A stretch of DNA of 64,000 bases from Heligmosomoides polygyrus polygyrus (GCA_947396885.1 OX377202.1:69536643-69600642); one strand, 5' to 3'; shown: positions 12,401 through 22,354, numbered from the stretch's first letter. Numbers and translations are program-made. The notes: generated by a model from the sequence alone, not told the origin.

Positions 12401-15145
12401 GCAAGAAATGGCAGTACGACATAGTATCCTCGAGCAGTGAGGCACAGAGAGCTTTCACACCAAAGACGCGACCCTTCCGCATCTCCAACACCTAGGCGCT
12501 CTGCTAAGAGGCGATTTTCATGTCATGTCAGATCGGGTTTTCATGTCAGATGGGACACTTTTCAGATCCTGTTAGACAGTGATCTAAGCAAGCTTGACAC
12601 TGTGAAAATCAAACAGGATGTCTTCGAATTCAAATCGAACGTTTTGCAAATTATGCTGGAGACTCTCCAACATGGTCAGAATATTTTTGGTTTAAGGAAA
12701 ATTAAGTATATATATATTTTTTTTAAATTTTAAATTTCACCTGACCCGGTAGGTGAGAACACTGTTTGAAATTTTATAAAAATCATTTTTAAAGACAAAT
12801 AATGAATTAAATCTTGATTTAAGGCGCACAGAGACAGAGCCATTCAGTGTATTAAAAATAGATCGCGCCATGCATTGCATTTGATTCCATTGCCTCAGCG
12901 TAATGGAGACGAATATGGTGCGCTGGATGATTGGTGTCACGCGCATGGATCGCATCCGAAACGATGCCATTCGACAGAAGTTCGGTGCCGCGCAGACAGC
13001 GGACAAGGTGCACGAAGCTCTCTTGCGATGGTACGGCCACGTTCTGCGTAGAAAATAAGACCGCGTACGCAAGATGGGTCTTAATTTCGAAGTGTCCGGA
13101 AAACGGCCTCGAGGGCGCTCGAAGCAGCGATAGTCCGATACGCTACATGCGGACTTGAAAGTAGCTGAGTCCACCCCGACTGGATCGGGGCGAAAGATGG
13201 CGTCAATGAATTAAAAAGGCGGACCTCGCGACGAAGGGGACAAACGCTGAAGAAGAAGAAGAAGAAGAAGAAGAAGATTGTATGTGTTTGGAGAAAATGC
13301 TTGTCACAGTTTGGCCGTGAACTAACATTTCGCTGTCCCATAAACTTCTTAAAGTATAGGACAAAGCTGGAACGCAGACAATTTATGGCAGAATAGGTGC
13401 TGTCAAATGCGCGAGCATTGATCGAGGGGACAGAGCTTGTTTTTTGGCTATTAGCAAGTGTAGCAACCACTACTAGTATCCGGATGAAAGAGCAAGAAAA
13501 TACATAGATATCATTTTCACGTCAAATCGAACACCCTTCTAAACAACTTTCAAGCTGACTTGATGCTTATGAAATCAATACAGGCTCTCCGAAATGGTTA
13601 GAACAATTTTTTCTTCAGGAAAAATTTGGTATAGCTTTCTTTGATTTTTGTGCAGCTACCCGACTCAAAATTTGTTTTAAAGCGACAAGGTATTTAGTGT
13701 ATTAGAAGAAGAGATCGCACCATGTATACGTTTGCGTTTCTGCTTTGAGCAGCTCGTGCGATTTACATTTGATTGATAGTGTAAATGCTGCTTACATGAA
13801 GCATCAGAGTGAGGAAATGTGTGTTTCTTCACCGATTATTTTTTGTATCATTTACAGATGTGAAACTTTATGTAAACAAAATGTTGTTATCAGTGGAATG
13901 AAAATCGCAGCGTCTTGAACGAGGCATGGTGCAGCCTCTTCTTTTGCACTAAAAATGGCCGCCTTCCTTCTACTTATAATAGGCCGTAAACCATTATTTT
14001 CCCTCAAGAAATGAGACTTTTGTAAATTGCAAACATGTGCTTACTTATTGGGCAAGTGAACTAAAACATTAAGAAAGTCGTGCTATCGTGCTAAATTTTA
14101 TTTGGGCAAAATATTTATTCTAACCTGTTTGGAAAGCTTCTAGTTTAACGTGGAAGGAGCTCTTTTTGATTTGGAAGATGTCTAGTTTGATTTCAGAAGC
14201 GTTAGGCTTGTTTAGAAGTGTGTCCAACTTGACGTGAAAAGTGTCCAGTTCGGCATGAAAATGGTATAAACGCTACGGCTTACGAGATGTGAGGATCACG
14301 CCATTCATCCGTTCAAAATCTCAGTTTACGGATGTAATTTATTATGGCGTAGGATTCATGTTTCGATTTTGTTATGAACTCGTAAGGCCAGTGTTTCATT
14401 TGTGGAAGTCTATCAAAAATGCAGACGTGAACACGGTACTAGAGTAGGATTAACAAGCACCTATTCTTCATCCAGGTTTACCTTATTTTTCGACTTACGT
14501 TAGAGAGCTCGTTATTTCCTTCAGAACCGTCTTTCGTAGATGCGTCGTTTTGTTTCTTGAATGGGGCTTATCTGCCTAGGTGTGCTGACATTGTGGTTTG
14601 AGCTTTGAAGTTGCAATGTGTTCGGTATGTCACGGGACTGAAACGTGCACGCGATTTCTACAAACCGGTCACGTCTACAATTCGTCTACAAGGAATTGGT
14701 AACGGAATTGTCTGGGGAGGATGAAGCGCTCACTTTTTTATCGGTAGGCCATCGCAAGTCATGGTATGGCCAAATACGCGTTCAGCTCGCCTCGACATCT
14801 CGTAGAAGTCGCCTGCGTGGCGCATCCTAAGAGGATTGACTAACGTCGTCGTTTTCTCGCTTTTATACAGTTCTTTCCAAAGGTTTAATTAAAGCCAAGG
14901 AATATTTACCAGCAAAACGATTCTCAGCTTAGGTCATGGATTAAGAACTGTATTGAGTTTTTTCAAGCCCTTCGGAAGCCGTGTTAAGATTTCTTTTCAG
15001 GATGCTTCATAAGTTCAAGGCTGAAGATGAAGACCCAAAGGTGTCGAAGGCCAAGGACGCGAATCTGCGGGAGGAGAGCGAGGACTGGTACGACATCCGT
15101 GATCCGCGGAATAAAATGAATCAGCGGCGAAGAGGAGAAATATAG
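6388..15145 (+). CDS. cyn-16: CWC27/CYN-16 spliceosome-associated cyclophilin, C-terminal exons (gene span)
   Basis: Five exons (6388-6473, 6549-6637, 10399-10505, 11772-11944, 15001-15145) join with matching phases. They encode the charged linker and C-terminal tail of CWC27, a cyclophilin-type protein of activated spliceosomes acting in nuclear pre-mRNA splicing. From family knowledge, the blocks ending in SRENQ, then MTMLERFQKKL, then DDWMLHKFKAED, then DIRDPRNKMNQRRR correspond to human CWC27 blocks ending SREDQ, then LALLNQFKSKL, then GWMSHVLQFED and YDPRNPVNKRRR. The N-terminal peptidyl-prolyl isomerase domain was not found in 1-6387, so it lies upstream of the window or in exons not recognised. 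The tail after NQRRR is shorter than in human. Introns carry an RTE, an inverted-repeat pair, TIR elements and SINE-like repeats. Assignment is confident; the first exon's start is not. Confidence 0.88.
6549..6637 (+). CDS. cyn-16: cyn-16 exon, basic coiled-coil linker
   Basis: Acceptor AATTTCAG ends at 6548 and donor GTAATT starts at 6638. It completes the split ATG codon of the previous exon and reads TQMQAELKAMQKEHIKALRK, then a Lys/Glu-rich end. This resembles the ELRKEARQLKRELLAAKQ region of human CWC27. The exon leaves in phase 1. Confidence 0.85.
6653..6669. repeat. 17-bp target-site duplication, left copy
   Basis: ATTGGTGCACTATGTGA is repeated exactly at 9687-9703 on the other side of the RTE insertion. 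This fixes both element ends and indicates a young insertion. Confidence 0.95.
6670..9686 (+). mobile_element. RTE-clade non-LTR retrotransposon (family 1), near-intact copy in a cyn-16 intron
   Basis: A 3,017-bp element lies between exact 17-bp duplications, in the same orientation as the host gene, within the intron between the exons ending at 6637 and starting at 10399. It carries one long ORF and ends in a (GAA)n tail. Other copies here begin with GGCGATGTCxGTTC (38660, and 55240 on the minus strand). Compared with these, this copy lacks roughly the first 60 bases, so it is slightly 5'-truncated, as is usual for target-primed reverse transcription. Confidence 0.95.
6676..9669 (+). CDS. 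RTE endonuclease-reverse transcriptase, 997 aa
   Basis: This single open frame nicks target DNA and reverse-transcribes the element RNA. An apurinic endonuclease-like domain spans about residues 75-320: TLNVGTLTG, VQETRW, VAGDLNGHVGA near 213, SQIDF near 275, and QHRPLICTL where the family usually has SDHR. The reverse transcriptase spans about residues 520-800: RPIRLLSHSMKIFERIV near 602, FLDLEKAFDRVP near 666, and the catalytic box LLYADDVMLA near 755. A basic C-terminal region (RWYGHVLR, GRPRQRW) follows from about 922. The ATG at 6676 replaces a Leu codon found in the 55216 copy, whose frame starts about 20 residues earlier. This start is therefore probably not the native one, although the frame is otherwise unbroken. 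Confidence 0.95.
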   Translation: MQATGLCDRPAYEDPCHITWLMTLHEYRDSATASAGADAHSQSPASVRSMRGSLMRGRHRGATELVRKSRNVSRTRLATLNVGTLTGRSCELVEALEHRRVDFCAVQETRWSCRKSRDIGRGFKAVLCGSPRTTSGVGVIVSERFRDSIVSVERFDDRLMKIVVAAKERLYHFFSAYAPQTGCSDQAKDEFWSLLDEKTAEVPSKDIIIVAGDLNGHVGATNDGYSCHGGFGYGSRNADGERILEYAESHNLTIVNTVFRKRDSHLISYYSGNSKSQIDFVPVKDRDRSLVTDAKVVPYETVAPQHRPLICTLKIAPPRQKQVERCGAPRIKWWRMREKEAAAISRVRLPTVTTVDETWKKAADAIGEAARLELDITVPGRRKVEKQAWLWTDDVKAKVREKKSLYHVFLSDKTADNWRKYQEARKAAKKAVAVAKATHYEDVNEKLESRDGERYLYRLAKSRHRQTEDIEKFFGINDESGHLLTDRKKALKRWRDYFEEVSTMEFPHPAIPSVAFVHGPVHKITVEETEAALRKMRSGKATGPDDVAADLWKSKLWYPAEWLAKFFNQVVAEKKVPECWRQSTTIPIWKKKDSPADCSNYRPIRLLSHSMKIFERIVDGRIRDIVQLSSNQCGFVAGCGTIDAIHAARLLLEKHREKQKPVHIAFLDLEKAFDRVPREVIWYALRRHGVPEELIEWVRILYSCPKSRVQAAAGTSMEFPISVGVHQGSALSPLLFVVVMDAITRDLQKPVPWTLLYADDVMLASENKGELEREVQAWCDRLECFGLRLNVKKTEYLTTDVNESSSIKVNGIELPRTSVFKYLGSAVASDGNLMIEVNSRVSAAWSKWRSLTGVLCDRKMPERLKSKIYRTVVRPVAMYGAECWPATKEVETRLSVMETKMLRWTAGVTRLDRIRNDREARLRWYGHVLRGEDSVRKIGLKFEVVGRRPRGRPRQRWSDSLHMDLKVAGVHPDLALDRERWRHDTRIADPATKRDRR
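9687..9703. repeat. 17-bp target-site duplication, right copy
   Basis: Exact second copy of the sequence at 6653-6669, directly after the (GAA)n tail of the RTE. Confidence 0.95.
10399..10505 (+). CDS. cyn-16: cyn-16 exon
   Basis: Acceptor TATTTTAG and donor GTACGA. The exon enters in phase 1, restoring a Glu codon split across the RTE-bearing intron, and leaves in phase 0. It reads EEQQSEAMKLYYGLKLKF, then a basic stretch ending SRENQ. It aligns with the EYRREKQKYEALRKQQ to SREDQ block of human CWC27. Confidence 0.9.
10655..11561. mobile_element. Intronic element with inverted repeats of about 205 bp
   Basis: The segment 10655-10858 recurs in reverse complement at 11355-11561 with clear similarity over its whole length, around an unrelated centre of about 500 bp. 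It is either a non-autonomous transposon with long inverted repeats or two copies of one short repeat inserted in opposite directions. The right arm contains TGGTTCAGTGG (11401-11411), which resembles a tRNA A box. No ORF of interest. Confidence 0.7.
11570..11690 (-). repeat. SINE-like dispersed repeat, copy 1
   Basis: Shares the blocks GCCAAATGCGCATTCA, TAGAATGCGxG and GACTAACGxCG with copies at 14683-14870, 34610-34670, 51756-52050 and 57490-57800. It is in the reverse orientation to the last two. Non-coding. Confidence 0.6.
11772..11944 (+). CDS. cyn-16: cyn-16 exon
   Basis: Acceptor CTTGCAG and donor GTTAGT. The exon enters in phase 0 and leaves in phase 2. It begins TMTMLERFQKKLAASSQS and ends with an acidic stretch to DDW. 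It matches the TLALLNQFKSKL to DDEGW block of human CWC27, one of the more conserved parts of the C-terminal half. Confidence 0.93.
12514..12889. mobile_element. 750-bp TIR family, partial copy C
   Basis: Begins with the family motif (TTTTCATGTCAG, GGGACACTTTTCAG) and shares internal sequence with copies A and B, including CAGTGTATTAxAAxTAGATCGC and CATTTGATT. It is cut off by the RTE 3' fragment that follows. Confidence 0.5.
12890..13277 (+). pseudogene. RTE (family 1) 3'-end fragment
   Basis: Corresponds to the last ~390 bases of the intact RTE: TGCCTCAGCGTAATGGAGACG, the RWYGHVLR region, then a (GAA)n tail. Frameshifts and a stop are present. It is a strongly 5'-truncated insertion, here inside a copy of the 750-bp TIR family. 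Confidence 0.9.
13512..14263. mobile_element. 750-bp TIR family, copy A
   Basis: About 752 bp with inverted ends: CATTTTCACGTCAAATCGAA on the left and, reversed, CATTTTCATGCCGAACTGGA on the right. Inside the ends the GTCCAA/CTTGACG-like motif repeats once. The interior matches copy B (16160-16909) in the same orientation and copy D (50593-51348) in the opposite one. No transposase frame, so non-autonomous; superfamily unknown. Confidence 0.7.
14683..14870 (-). repeat. SINE-like dispersed repeat, copy 2
   Basis: Reverse-orientation copy of the repeat at 51756 and 57490, sharing TCTGGGGAGGATxAAGCGCT, a GACATCTCGTAGAAGT-like block and GATTGACTAACGxCGTC. Non-coding, intronic in cyn-16. Confidence 0.65.
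15001..15145 (+). CDS. cyn-16: cyn-16 terminal exon
   Basis: Acceptor TTCTTTTCAG ends at 15000. The first base completes a Trp codon from the previous exon. It reads MLHKFKAEDEDPKVSKAKDA, then REESEDWYDIRDPRNKMNQ and RRRGEI with TAG at 15143-15145. The YDIRDPRN block corresponds to the conserved YDPRNP near the C-terminus of CWC27. A possible polyadenylation signal AATAAA lies at 15561-15566, unproven. Confidence 0.93.
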
Positions 15146-16159
15146 CTGTTCTGTGGTGTGTTTGACCTCCGTTGAACTGTGTATTTCTGATCTCCGTTGT
15201 GCCTGGATGTGATGTATGCAACATGATGTTTGGTTTGGCTGCCTTCTTTGGCTGTGAGACGGTGTCTGTGGGGCTGTTGGCTTAAGCTGGATTTCCTCCC
15301 GCATTCATCTGGAGTTGATCTTGATGCGGTTTGCGCCTTGACTAATCAGCCTTGTGGACCGGTTGAAGATAAATCATTGTTATTCATCAACAGATCGCGT
15401 ATGTGTATTCGATTGCTCAATCCAGTCTCGCAGAGACCCCTAAACCCCATTCGAAGGAAGACACCTACATACGATACCGCTCCTCTCTTTTGGGTTTTGT
15501 GCGTAATAAACGCAAGAAAAACCGCCGTTTTCCCACAACTTTCTTCAAAGCGGCTCAAGAAATAAATGTTGCGATCCGAATCCAATGTGAGCGGTTTATA
15601 CAACGATGTAGGCATCATGGTTCTAGTGGTCTTAGAAGAAAAACAAAAGATTTGTGGCCTATAAAATCTGGACCCTGTCGGTGCAGTTATCTCGGGCGAC
15701 AGATGAAGGACACCGCCGTCCAGGTTTTGGGGTCCCCGAGTCTTTTCTTTTCCTAATCCACTGTATCGTACCAGCACCGTTGGATAGACCACTCAGATTG
15801 GATTCGGATGGTGATATTTTATTTTTCGAATAGGCCACGTTGAAGGGAGTTATGGGGCAACGGCGTTTTTTTTCGCCGAAAAGCCAAAAATAGCTGTATT
15901 GTACGTCGCGGTTCTGCGAGAGGGTTAGAGAAAAGTGCTTCGTTAAAGCTTTCGAAAAGTGTTTGGTTGGAACGGAATTACTGTGCTGGAGCTTCGTGCA
16001 AAAGAAAGGGCCAATTCTATTCTTGGCATGAATATCATTTTGGCATGAATTTCCAGAAGATTAAATCACAATGGATCTTCCCTTCCGCGCAGTGATTCGC
16101 CGGATACAACAACCCAAAATTCCGCTAAGTGTGGTGTTTTGAGGCGGCGGAGTATATAC

Positions 16160-16909
16160 CATTTTCAGGTCGAATTGGACGTTTTCAAATCAAATTGGAC
16201 ACTTTAAGCTGGTCTAAGACCTTTGGAATCAAAGCGAACTCTTCTGAGTCGAAATGAGCTTCTTCTACATTGAACTAGGGACCCTCAAAAAGAACTAGAA
16301 TAATTTTTTTTGCTTGGAGAATAATGCTACGATTTCTTTGAAGCCTTAATTCAGCTACCAAATAAGGGAACAGCTTGTTCGGAATTCTATAAAATTCTCA
16401 TTTTTTGAGGAAAACAATGATTTGAGCCTACATTAAAGTGAGGAAAAGAGACCAGTTTTATAGGCCGGAAGGAGATTGCGCCATTCCCGCGTCCAAGACC
16501 AGACTTTTATTCGATTGATTGCAAACTTTCTTCGTGCATGGAGTTGCGCATTTGTAAACGATGCAAGGAAGACAATTGTAAAGAACACATGTCCTCATAT
16601 TGATGCTTCTTCATCTATGCAGCATTTACACTGTCAGTGATATAAAAATTGCGATGAACTTTTCGAGTGCATGGCTCGACCTGGTATTTTAGATCAAAAT
16701 TTTTTCAAAAAAGTCATACCAATATTTCCGTGATTAAAAATTATTCTAACCATTTTGGAAAGTCTGCAGCTTATCCTGTAGGAAGGTCATTTCGATTTGA
16801 AAGAGCTCGCTTTGATTTCAAAAGTCTTAGGCTAGCTTAGAAGAGTGTTGATTGTGACACGAAAAGTGTCCGATTTGATTTGAAGAGCATCCAGTTCGAC
16901 GTGAGAATG
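16160..16909. mobile_element. 750-bp TIR family, copy B
   Basis: About 750 bp, the same length as copy A. Left end CATTTTCAGGTCGAATTGGA; right end, reversed, CATTCTCACGTCGAACTGGA. Shared internal blocks include CAGCTACC, GATCGC/GATTGCG with CC, ATTTACACTGTCAGTGATA and AACCATTTTGGAAAG. No ORF. Confidence 0.7.
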
Positions 16910-16986
16910 CACTGCGGCGCTGCCGGCGGCGCGAAGCATAGATAGCTGTGCCGATCATCACACCGCCGCTCGGCGACGCAAGTATA

Positions 16987-18238
16987 TACAGTGTGCAGCA
17001 AAATTACCCGTGCACTGAAAATTCACTAGCATTTTGAAATCAAACTTCGCAGATCAATTCTAGCAATCAAAATTATCTACTACAAACATGACAATTCAAA
17101 GCATGCTAACAGTTTTCGAAATGATCGCCTTCAGCCTCCACACAGTCCTTCAGACCTTCGACAAAGGCTTCGCATGTGGCACGTAGATACGGCTCATCAA
17201 TTTCGTCCCAGGATTTCAATGCGCTTCTTTAAGAGAGCCCAAATTTGGGTGCCTGGTAGAGCAGGCTTTCTTCTCTTAAGACGGCCCACACAGAATAATC
17301 CATGCTGTTAAGGTCCGGAGAACTAGAGGGCCATTCGTCTTGTGTGGTGGGGTGAGGCAGCTGCTCGGCACACCATTCCTGGACCACATTCGCTTTCTGT
17401 GCCGGAGCAGAATTTTTTTGGAAGCACCAGTAGGCTCCTCCGAAGTGGAAAGGCTTGAGAACATTTTCCAGGATATCTTTTAAACCGCTGCGTTGATTTT
17501 CATCCAGTTTCGACGAAAGCAAGTGGAGTTTTCCCTGAAGATGTGACTCCTCCCCATACCATAATGGATTGAGAGTTTTTCGCACTTTCCTGAAGTCGTC
17601 CTTTGGCGGTAGCATCAGCAAGCGAGTCCCCAATAATCCCCTCATTTTGGGAGTTGAAGGCTGGATTCAACGTGAAATCTTTTCATCGCTAAAGAATCGT
17701 TGCACCGTGAATCGTTGCAGCATCCTTTTGCATCTTTCCAAACTCCTCTTCTTCATAGTGTCCGTCAGGAGTTGGCATTTCTGCAGACAATAAGGGAACT
17801 TCATATGCTTTCCCCTGACCATCTTCCTTATTGACCTTTCGCTTATTCCTACGTCTTTTGCTATCTGACGCATCGATCTCCTGGCGTTTTTCCGAATTTT
17901 TTCTCTCATGAGTTTGACACTTTTCCGGTTGGTAGCCCTCTTCCTTTTCTATCCTCTTCGGTCTTTTAGCGCTTCACCGTATTCTGAACCGTTCTTCGGG
18001 GCACTGAAAGAATCTTCACAATATCTCTCGTTTGCTTGCCGCCCTTATGAAATTCGATAATAGCACTTCGATGGATGGAACGCCTAACCATGGTTGGAAC
18101 CTAACCATTTTGCACTCAAGTACGTATGAGTTCCCGTTGTTCAGATAACATATGTTAGGTGAGGGAAGCAGAATAATTTCTAAGAAATAAAAAAAAATAA
18201 AATGTTTAGATGCACGGGTAATTTTGCCGCACCCTGTA
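16987..18238 (-). mobile_element. maT-type (DD37D) Tc1/mariner transposon
   Basis: A 1.25-kb element starts and ends with TACAGTGTGCAGCAAAATTA and its inverted counterpart TACAGGGTGCGGCAAAATTA, consistent with TA target duplications. It encodes a transposase on the minus strand, described separately. It lies between copy B of the 750-bp family and a second mariner. Confidence 0.9.
17106..18091 (-). pseudogene. maT transposase, inactivated
   Basis: Starts MVRRSIHRSAIIEFHKGG and carries a helix-turn-helix region (RSMRQIAKDVGISERSIRKM). It has FFSDEK with the first catalytic Asp, and SSSPDLNSMDYSVW with the third, placed 37 residues after the second position. That spacing defines the DD37D (maT) group. 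The second catalytic position reads QKNSAPAQKA where QQDSAPAHKA is expected, so Asp is replaced by Asn. Stops lie near 17667 and after VKR at about 17965. It ends near 17106 (DHFENC). It cannot be active. Confidence 0.88.
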
Positions 18239-18807
18239 CTATAGTTGTGCTTATTCGTATAATTTATTATATATTATTCAAATTCGAAACTTCTTGGTTT
18301 TCCAATATTCGATTTTGGACGGAAGTCGAAAATCTGGAAGTTTTGGGTTTTCGAAAACCAGGAATTATTCTTATAATTCATTCGAACAACTTTTCGATTA
18401 GTCAAATAAGCACAACTATAGTATATACTAGGCCATATAAACAACAAGGGTCGTTGGGAAATTGGGCAATCACTAGCATTCTCAAACAGAAGACTTACTC
18501 AATGGTGTCCATATAAAAATTTGTAAACACACTCGTTTCAATGACATTCCAGTTCACATGCAGTTCTTTAGCATTTCAGTATTGTGGTATGCATCACGGC
18601 ACGCTAGAGTCGTACATGTATTATGTTGTTCATTTTCCTCATTTCGGCTCTCGTTATAGAAGGCGACCAGACTTTGTTAATATGGTATTGTTTTCTGTCA
18701 GGAAAGCAGCTTCCAGTCCGGTTCTCTGAAATACTCCAAACTAGACATTCAAGTTTGAAAACTACCACTCTTCATTTCCTGAGGCATCATTAATGGGGTT
18801 TGATGTT

Positions 18808-19721
18808 TATTAGGGTGGGCGAAAAGTAATTTAACAAAATTCAACAAATTTCTTGATCTCTTTATAACTCAATTACAACTCAACGTGCTGAGGAATGTAT
18901 TCGCCGTTAGGGTCAATGACCTTGCTGCCATCGATCAGCCAGCTTCCTGATCCCATCCTTCCAGAACTGCTTAGGCCTGGTGCTGATCCACTGCTCGTTA
19001 CGGTTGTCGAGCTCTGCCTGGGTGCTTGCGTCCCTTCCGATCATGAAGTCCTATAGACTCAAGAAGTAGTGGGTAGTCGCATGGAGAGATGTACGGTGAA
19101 TACGGTGGGTAAGGCACTGAACGTAGCCCAGCTGAGCAAGCTTATCCGCCGTCACTTTTGCCCGATGGGGTGCGGCGTTGTCGAAGAGGAGGACCTTCTT
19201 GAAGCGCTGAGACCGAATAAGTGCGAGTCGCTAGTCCATCTCTTCTATTTCCTTCACCATGACCTTGGAATCCATCGTCGTGCTTTTGCAGCGTCCAGTA
19301 TACCGGTCCATGGGCGCAGGCCCAAAGCTCTGAAGATGCTTCTCGCCGTGAACATCTCGCCGAACGAAGGGCGGTAACACGCCACCAGGCCTCACGCAGA
19401 CTCGCTACTTGGCAGGGTTAAGGTAGAAGACGTACTTCTCATCTTGCGTGAATATTGAGCCCAGGCTGCTCGGGGTTGGGAATTGGGCGAAATTTGCGCG
19501 ACGCAAGTCGACTCGTCAGACTGGAGTTTCGGCATGAGACAGGCTAGGGTTTTAGCATGCGTCTGGAAGGAAAGGGCGAAAGTGGTCACTTCTCAGGTGG
19601 TCTTCAGTAAGCAGCAAACAAGCATACAAATACGAGAAGCACGAAAGCGGACTACAGTCACGACATATATGGGCACGGCATGAAGAGTCTCATTACTTTT
19701 GCCCCCTCCCCACTCCTAATA
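18808..19721 (-). mobile_element. mariner-type transposon, decayed
   Basis: Left end TATTAGGGTGGGCGAAAAGT and, reversed, right end TATTAGGAGTGGGGAGGGGG followed by CAAAAGTAAT form diverged inverted ends starting at TA. Minus-strand remnants include DEKYVFYLNPAK near 19435 and LLFDNAAPHRAKVTADKLAQ near 19160-19200, the second catalytic Asp of a mariner transposase. Several stops and frame changes. About 914 bp, so internal deletions are likely. Confidence 0.75.
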
Positions 19722-20459
19722 CTGCTGGTGGTGTCTACCATAATGTCTAGGTAAGGTGACTTATTACATTTGCGGCAGTAAATAAGAGCAGAGGATAGAA
19801 ACGAAAATAACTGTTTTCTACTGTTCACAAGCAGCACATTGCCATCTTGGACATTCTTTGTTTTGCTCAGTTAGAATACATTTCATGTGCAGTCGTCAGG
19901 CCCACATGGTTGAGCGACTCATCGTGGCGCAGGGTCGGCAATGGTGCGCTGTTCGATGTGCAACGGAGGCTCTCAATCTCCTGCACGGTCTCCCTAGCTG
20001 AGGAGTTCCTCAGTTCTTCGGAAGTCTATACACGTAACTAGGTCCGGCACGGCTTCTATACATAAACAGAGTTTCTTTCTGCCACGACAGCACAATTCCA
20101 GCCTCATTACCGTACATGCTGGACATTGTGTCTTCGACGTTGGACTTCGGAATTAGTGAAGATGTTCTGGGTTTTGCTTCAGTTGGTTTCTTTAAGTGAT
20201 CACTTACACAGAACCGCAGTGGCTAGGCATCACGTAATTTCCTGTTCTTTAGCTGTTGAACAAAAGAACTCGAGTCAGCAACACACTGTTCATTTTCTTT
20301 GTAAATCGATCCTTCCAAACGCAACACTTGGACCCCTATACGACTCCATCTTATTCTTTCAAACGTAAAGCCATCAAGAGTCAGTAAACGAAATTTTCGT
20401 TTGCCCAAATTTGTTTGAAAACACATTTTTGCCGACACTCGCTTAATCTCCAGGTGTTT

Positions 20460-20818
20460 TAGCAACAGACTTTGCACAGGCGTGAATGGAATTCAAAAAG
20501 AAGCGGGACAAATCGGAAGGCAAAAACGACGGGCACTAGACAAAATCCACGAAAGCTATTTTGGCTTGGTCCTGATTGGTGAAGGTTTTACGGGCAAGAA
20601 TGTTCTGAAGGTGTTTGAAAAGGTGGGGGTCGGTTGGTGAGAGGTCTGGAGAGTATGGCGGGTGACGCAGAACTTCAACCCTTCATTCTTACAATTTTCC
20701 AGTAGTGATTTGTGAAACATGTGGGCAGGCATTATCGTGCAGAAGAATCGGGCCTCTTCTGTTGACCAATGCTGGCTGAAGTTGACGCAATTTTCGGTAC
20801 ATTTCGTCGACTTCCTTA
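20460..20818 (-). pseudogene. mariner transposase C-terminal part (piece of a split mariner)
   Basis: On the minus strand the piece reads KEVDEMYRKLRQLQPALVN, then GPILLHDNACPHVSQIT with the second catalytic Asp, and HPPYSPDLSPT with the third region, then a decayed C-terminus. It is the continuation of the mariner at 23154-23660. The two were separated by the Tc4/Tc5-like insertion. The left boundary is approximate and no terminal repeat was seen. Confidence 0.85.
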
Positions 20819-20927
20819 CAAAGAGAGCCTGCGGAGTGGCGGAGAGTTTCCGCGATGCAATTTTTACATGATGTAGGGTCCCGTGTGGGGAGTCCAAAAC
20901 TATAGTTACTTTTTTCGGAATGCTCTT
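20819..20927. repeat. Left inverted repeat of the Tc5-like element, outer part
   Basis: Matches the reverse complement of 23044-23153, with CAAAGAGAGCC at the tip. The remainder of this repeat continues at 22123 after the RTE insertion. Confidence 0.85.
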
Positions 20928-22112
20928 ATTTATTTATTTATTTATTTATACTCTTACATCGCAACTACATAAAAATACGCGAGTCTTTCTTGCGAAGAGG
21001 TCAGTAGATTTCTCTGTTGCATCATTCACCATCCATTCCCAGTCGATCACATCTTTTGCCTTTCGTCCTCGATATCGTGCAATATCGTCGAGCCATCGTG
21101 TCCTCGGTCTCACCGTACTTCCTTTGCCAGAAGGCAGCCGCTTTGTCGCTTCTCGAGCCCAGGAGATGCACGTGCTCAGTGACAATTTATGGGCGTACAT
21201 CCATTTACGCCTCAATGCGGAAACTATCCAGTCCTTCAAGCCAGATCTTCTTCTTATCACTTTCGCTTTTATTTTGTCAGCCAGGCGAATACCGAATATA
21301 GCGCGCTCTAGACGTCGCTGAGCTGACTGCAAACTGATGGCCATTTCTTTAGTCCAGGCCCATGACTCGCAGCCGTATATTGTCGCTGGAAGGATGCAAG
21401 GGAAATCGCCACAGTGCTTGAGCAGAGGAACTTTCTATGTTTATAGAATATTGCACGGCCAGCATGTGTGCGTCTGCGAACTTCTTTTAGTTGATTTCTT
21501 GGTGTTGTAATCAGTTGGCCGAGATACACATAATCATTGACGCGCTGTATTGTGTCGCCATTCAATTCCACTCGTTCTTCACTGTTGATCGTAGAGTGGC
21601 TGCAGCTCCAAATTTGAATCTATTTGGTCTTCTTTAAATTTATACTCAGTCCCACTTTTTGCGATTCCATCATCAAGTCGGCACCCGTCGTTTGTAGTTC
21701 CTCACTGGAGCGCGCTAGCAGGACTATATCGTCGGAATGAGCCATGTAGGATAGAAGCTTGCCATTTACTTGAATACCTCTGTTGGAAAAGTTGACATTA
21801 TTCAATGCATATTGGAGAGTAAGTACATACGAAGAGGAGTGGGGAAAGCCTGTCACCTTGACGAACTCCGCGTTATATCCAATTTCGCCAGACGATCTCC
21901 AACTTTTATCATCGCACTTCCATAGGAATAAAGCGGTTGAATTACCTTGATGATATTATTATCAATACCGAAGGATTGAAGAGCACACCATATTGCCGGG
22001 AACTCTACGCTGTCGAAAGTTTTTTGAAGTCGATTAACATAATAAGCTGAGACGTTGAATTCACGTGTTTTTTTTAATGATTTCGTTCAGTGTTTGAATG
22101 TGATCAACTGCT
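20928..22112 (-). pseudogene. RTE-type retrotransposon (family 3), 5'-truncated, inserted in the Tc5-like inverted repeat
   Basis: On the minus strand: EEHSAVDHIQTLNEIIKK near 22060-22120, an RT region with AHSDDIVLLA near 21740 (a decayed FADD box), ESQKVGLSINLKKTK, DYVYLGQLIT, the KWPSVCSQ segment and RWLDDIARYRG. It ends in an AATAAA-type tail at 20928-20950. Stops and frameshifts occur. The 10-bp direct repeats GAATGCTCTT at 20918-20927 and 22113-22122 are its target duplication. Confidence 0.88.
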
Positions 22113-22122
22113 GAATGCTCTT

Positions 22123-22354
22123 CTGTGGTCGAAAAAAAAACGTGTGGACGCGTGAGCGCGAAGTTCATGGTGCCCTGCTACCACCCAGCCCGATGGCGGA
22201 GTGGTAGCGGGCGTCGTCGGTCGCCTCTCGGCCGCACCGAAGGGATTGATGGTTCGGTTCCGGTGTCGCCGATCTTCCTGCGCACGTCTGATCGTTATTA
22301 TTATGGGCTTGCGTGATGACAGGAGTCAGTTTGTACATGAGTAATGCTTTTAGT
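22123..22354. repeat. Left inverted repeat of the Tc5-like element, inner part
   Basis: Matches the reverse complement of 22823-23043. It contains an A-box-like TGGCGGAGTGG (22194-22204) and a B-box-like GGTTCGGTTCC (22251-22261), the two internal RNA polymerase III promoter elements of tRNA genes. No foldable tRNA is evident. Confidence 0.8.

Noticed and set aside
20556..20897. 113-codon open frame starting MDSPHGTLHH
   Set aside because: A chance frame spanning the Tc5-like inverted repeat and a frameshifted mariner. The true mariner frame here is a different one.
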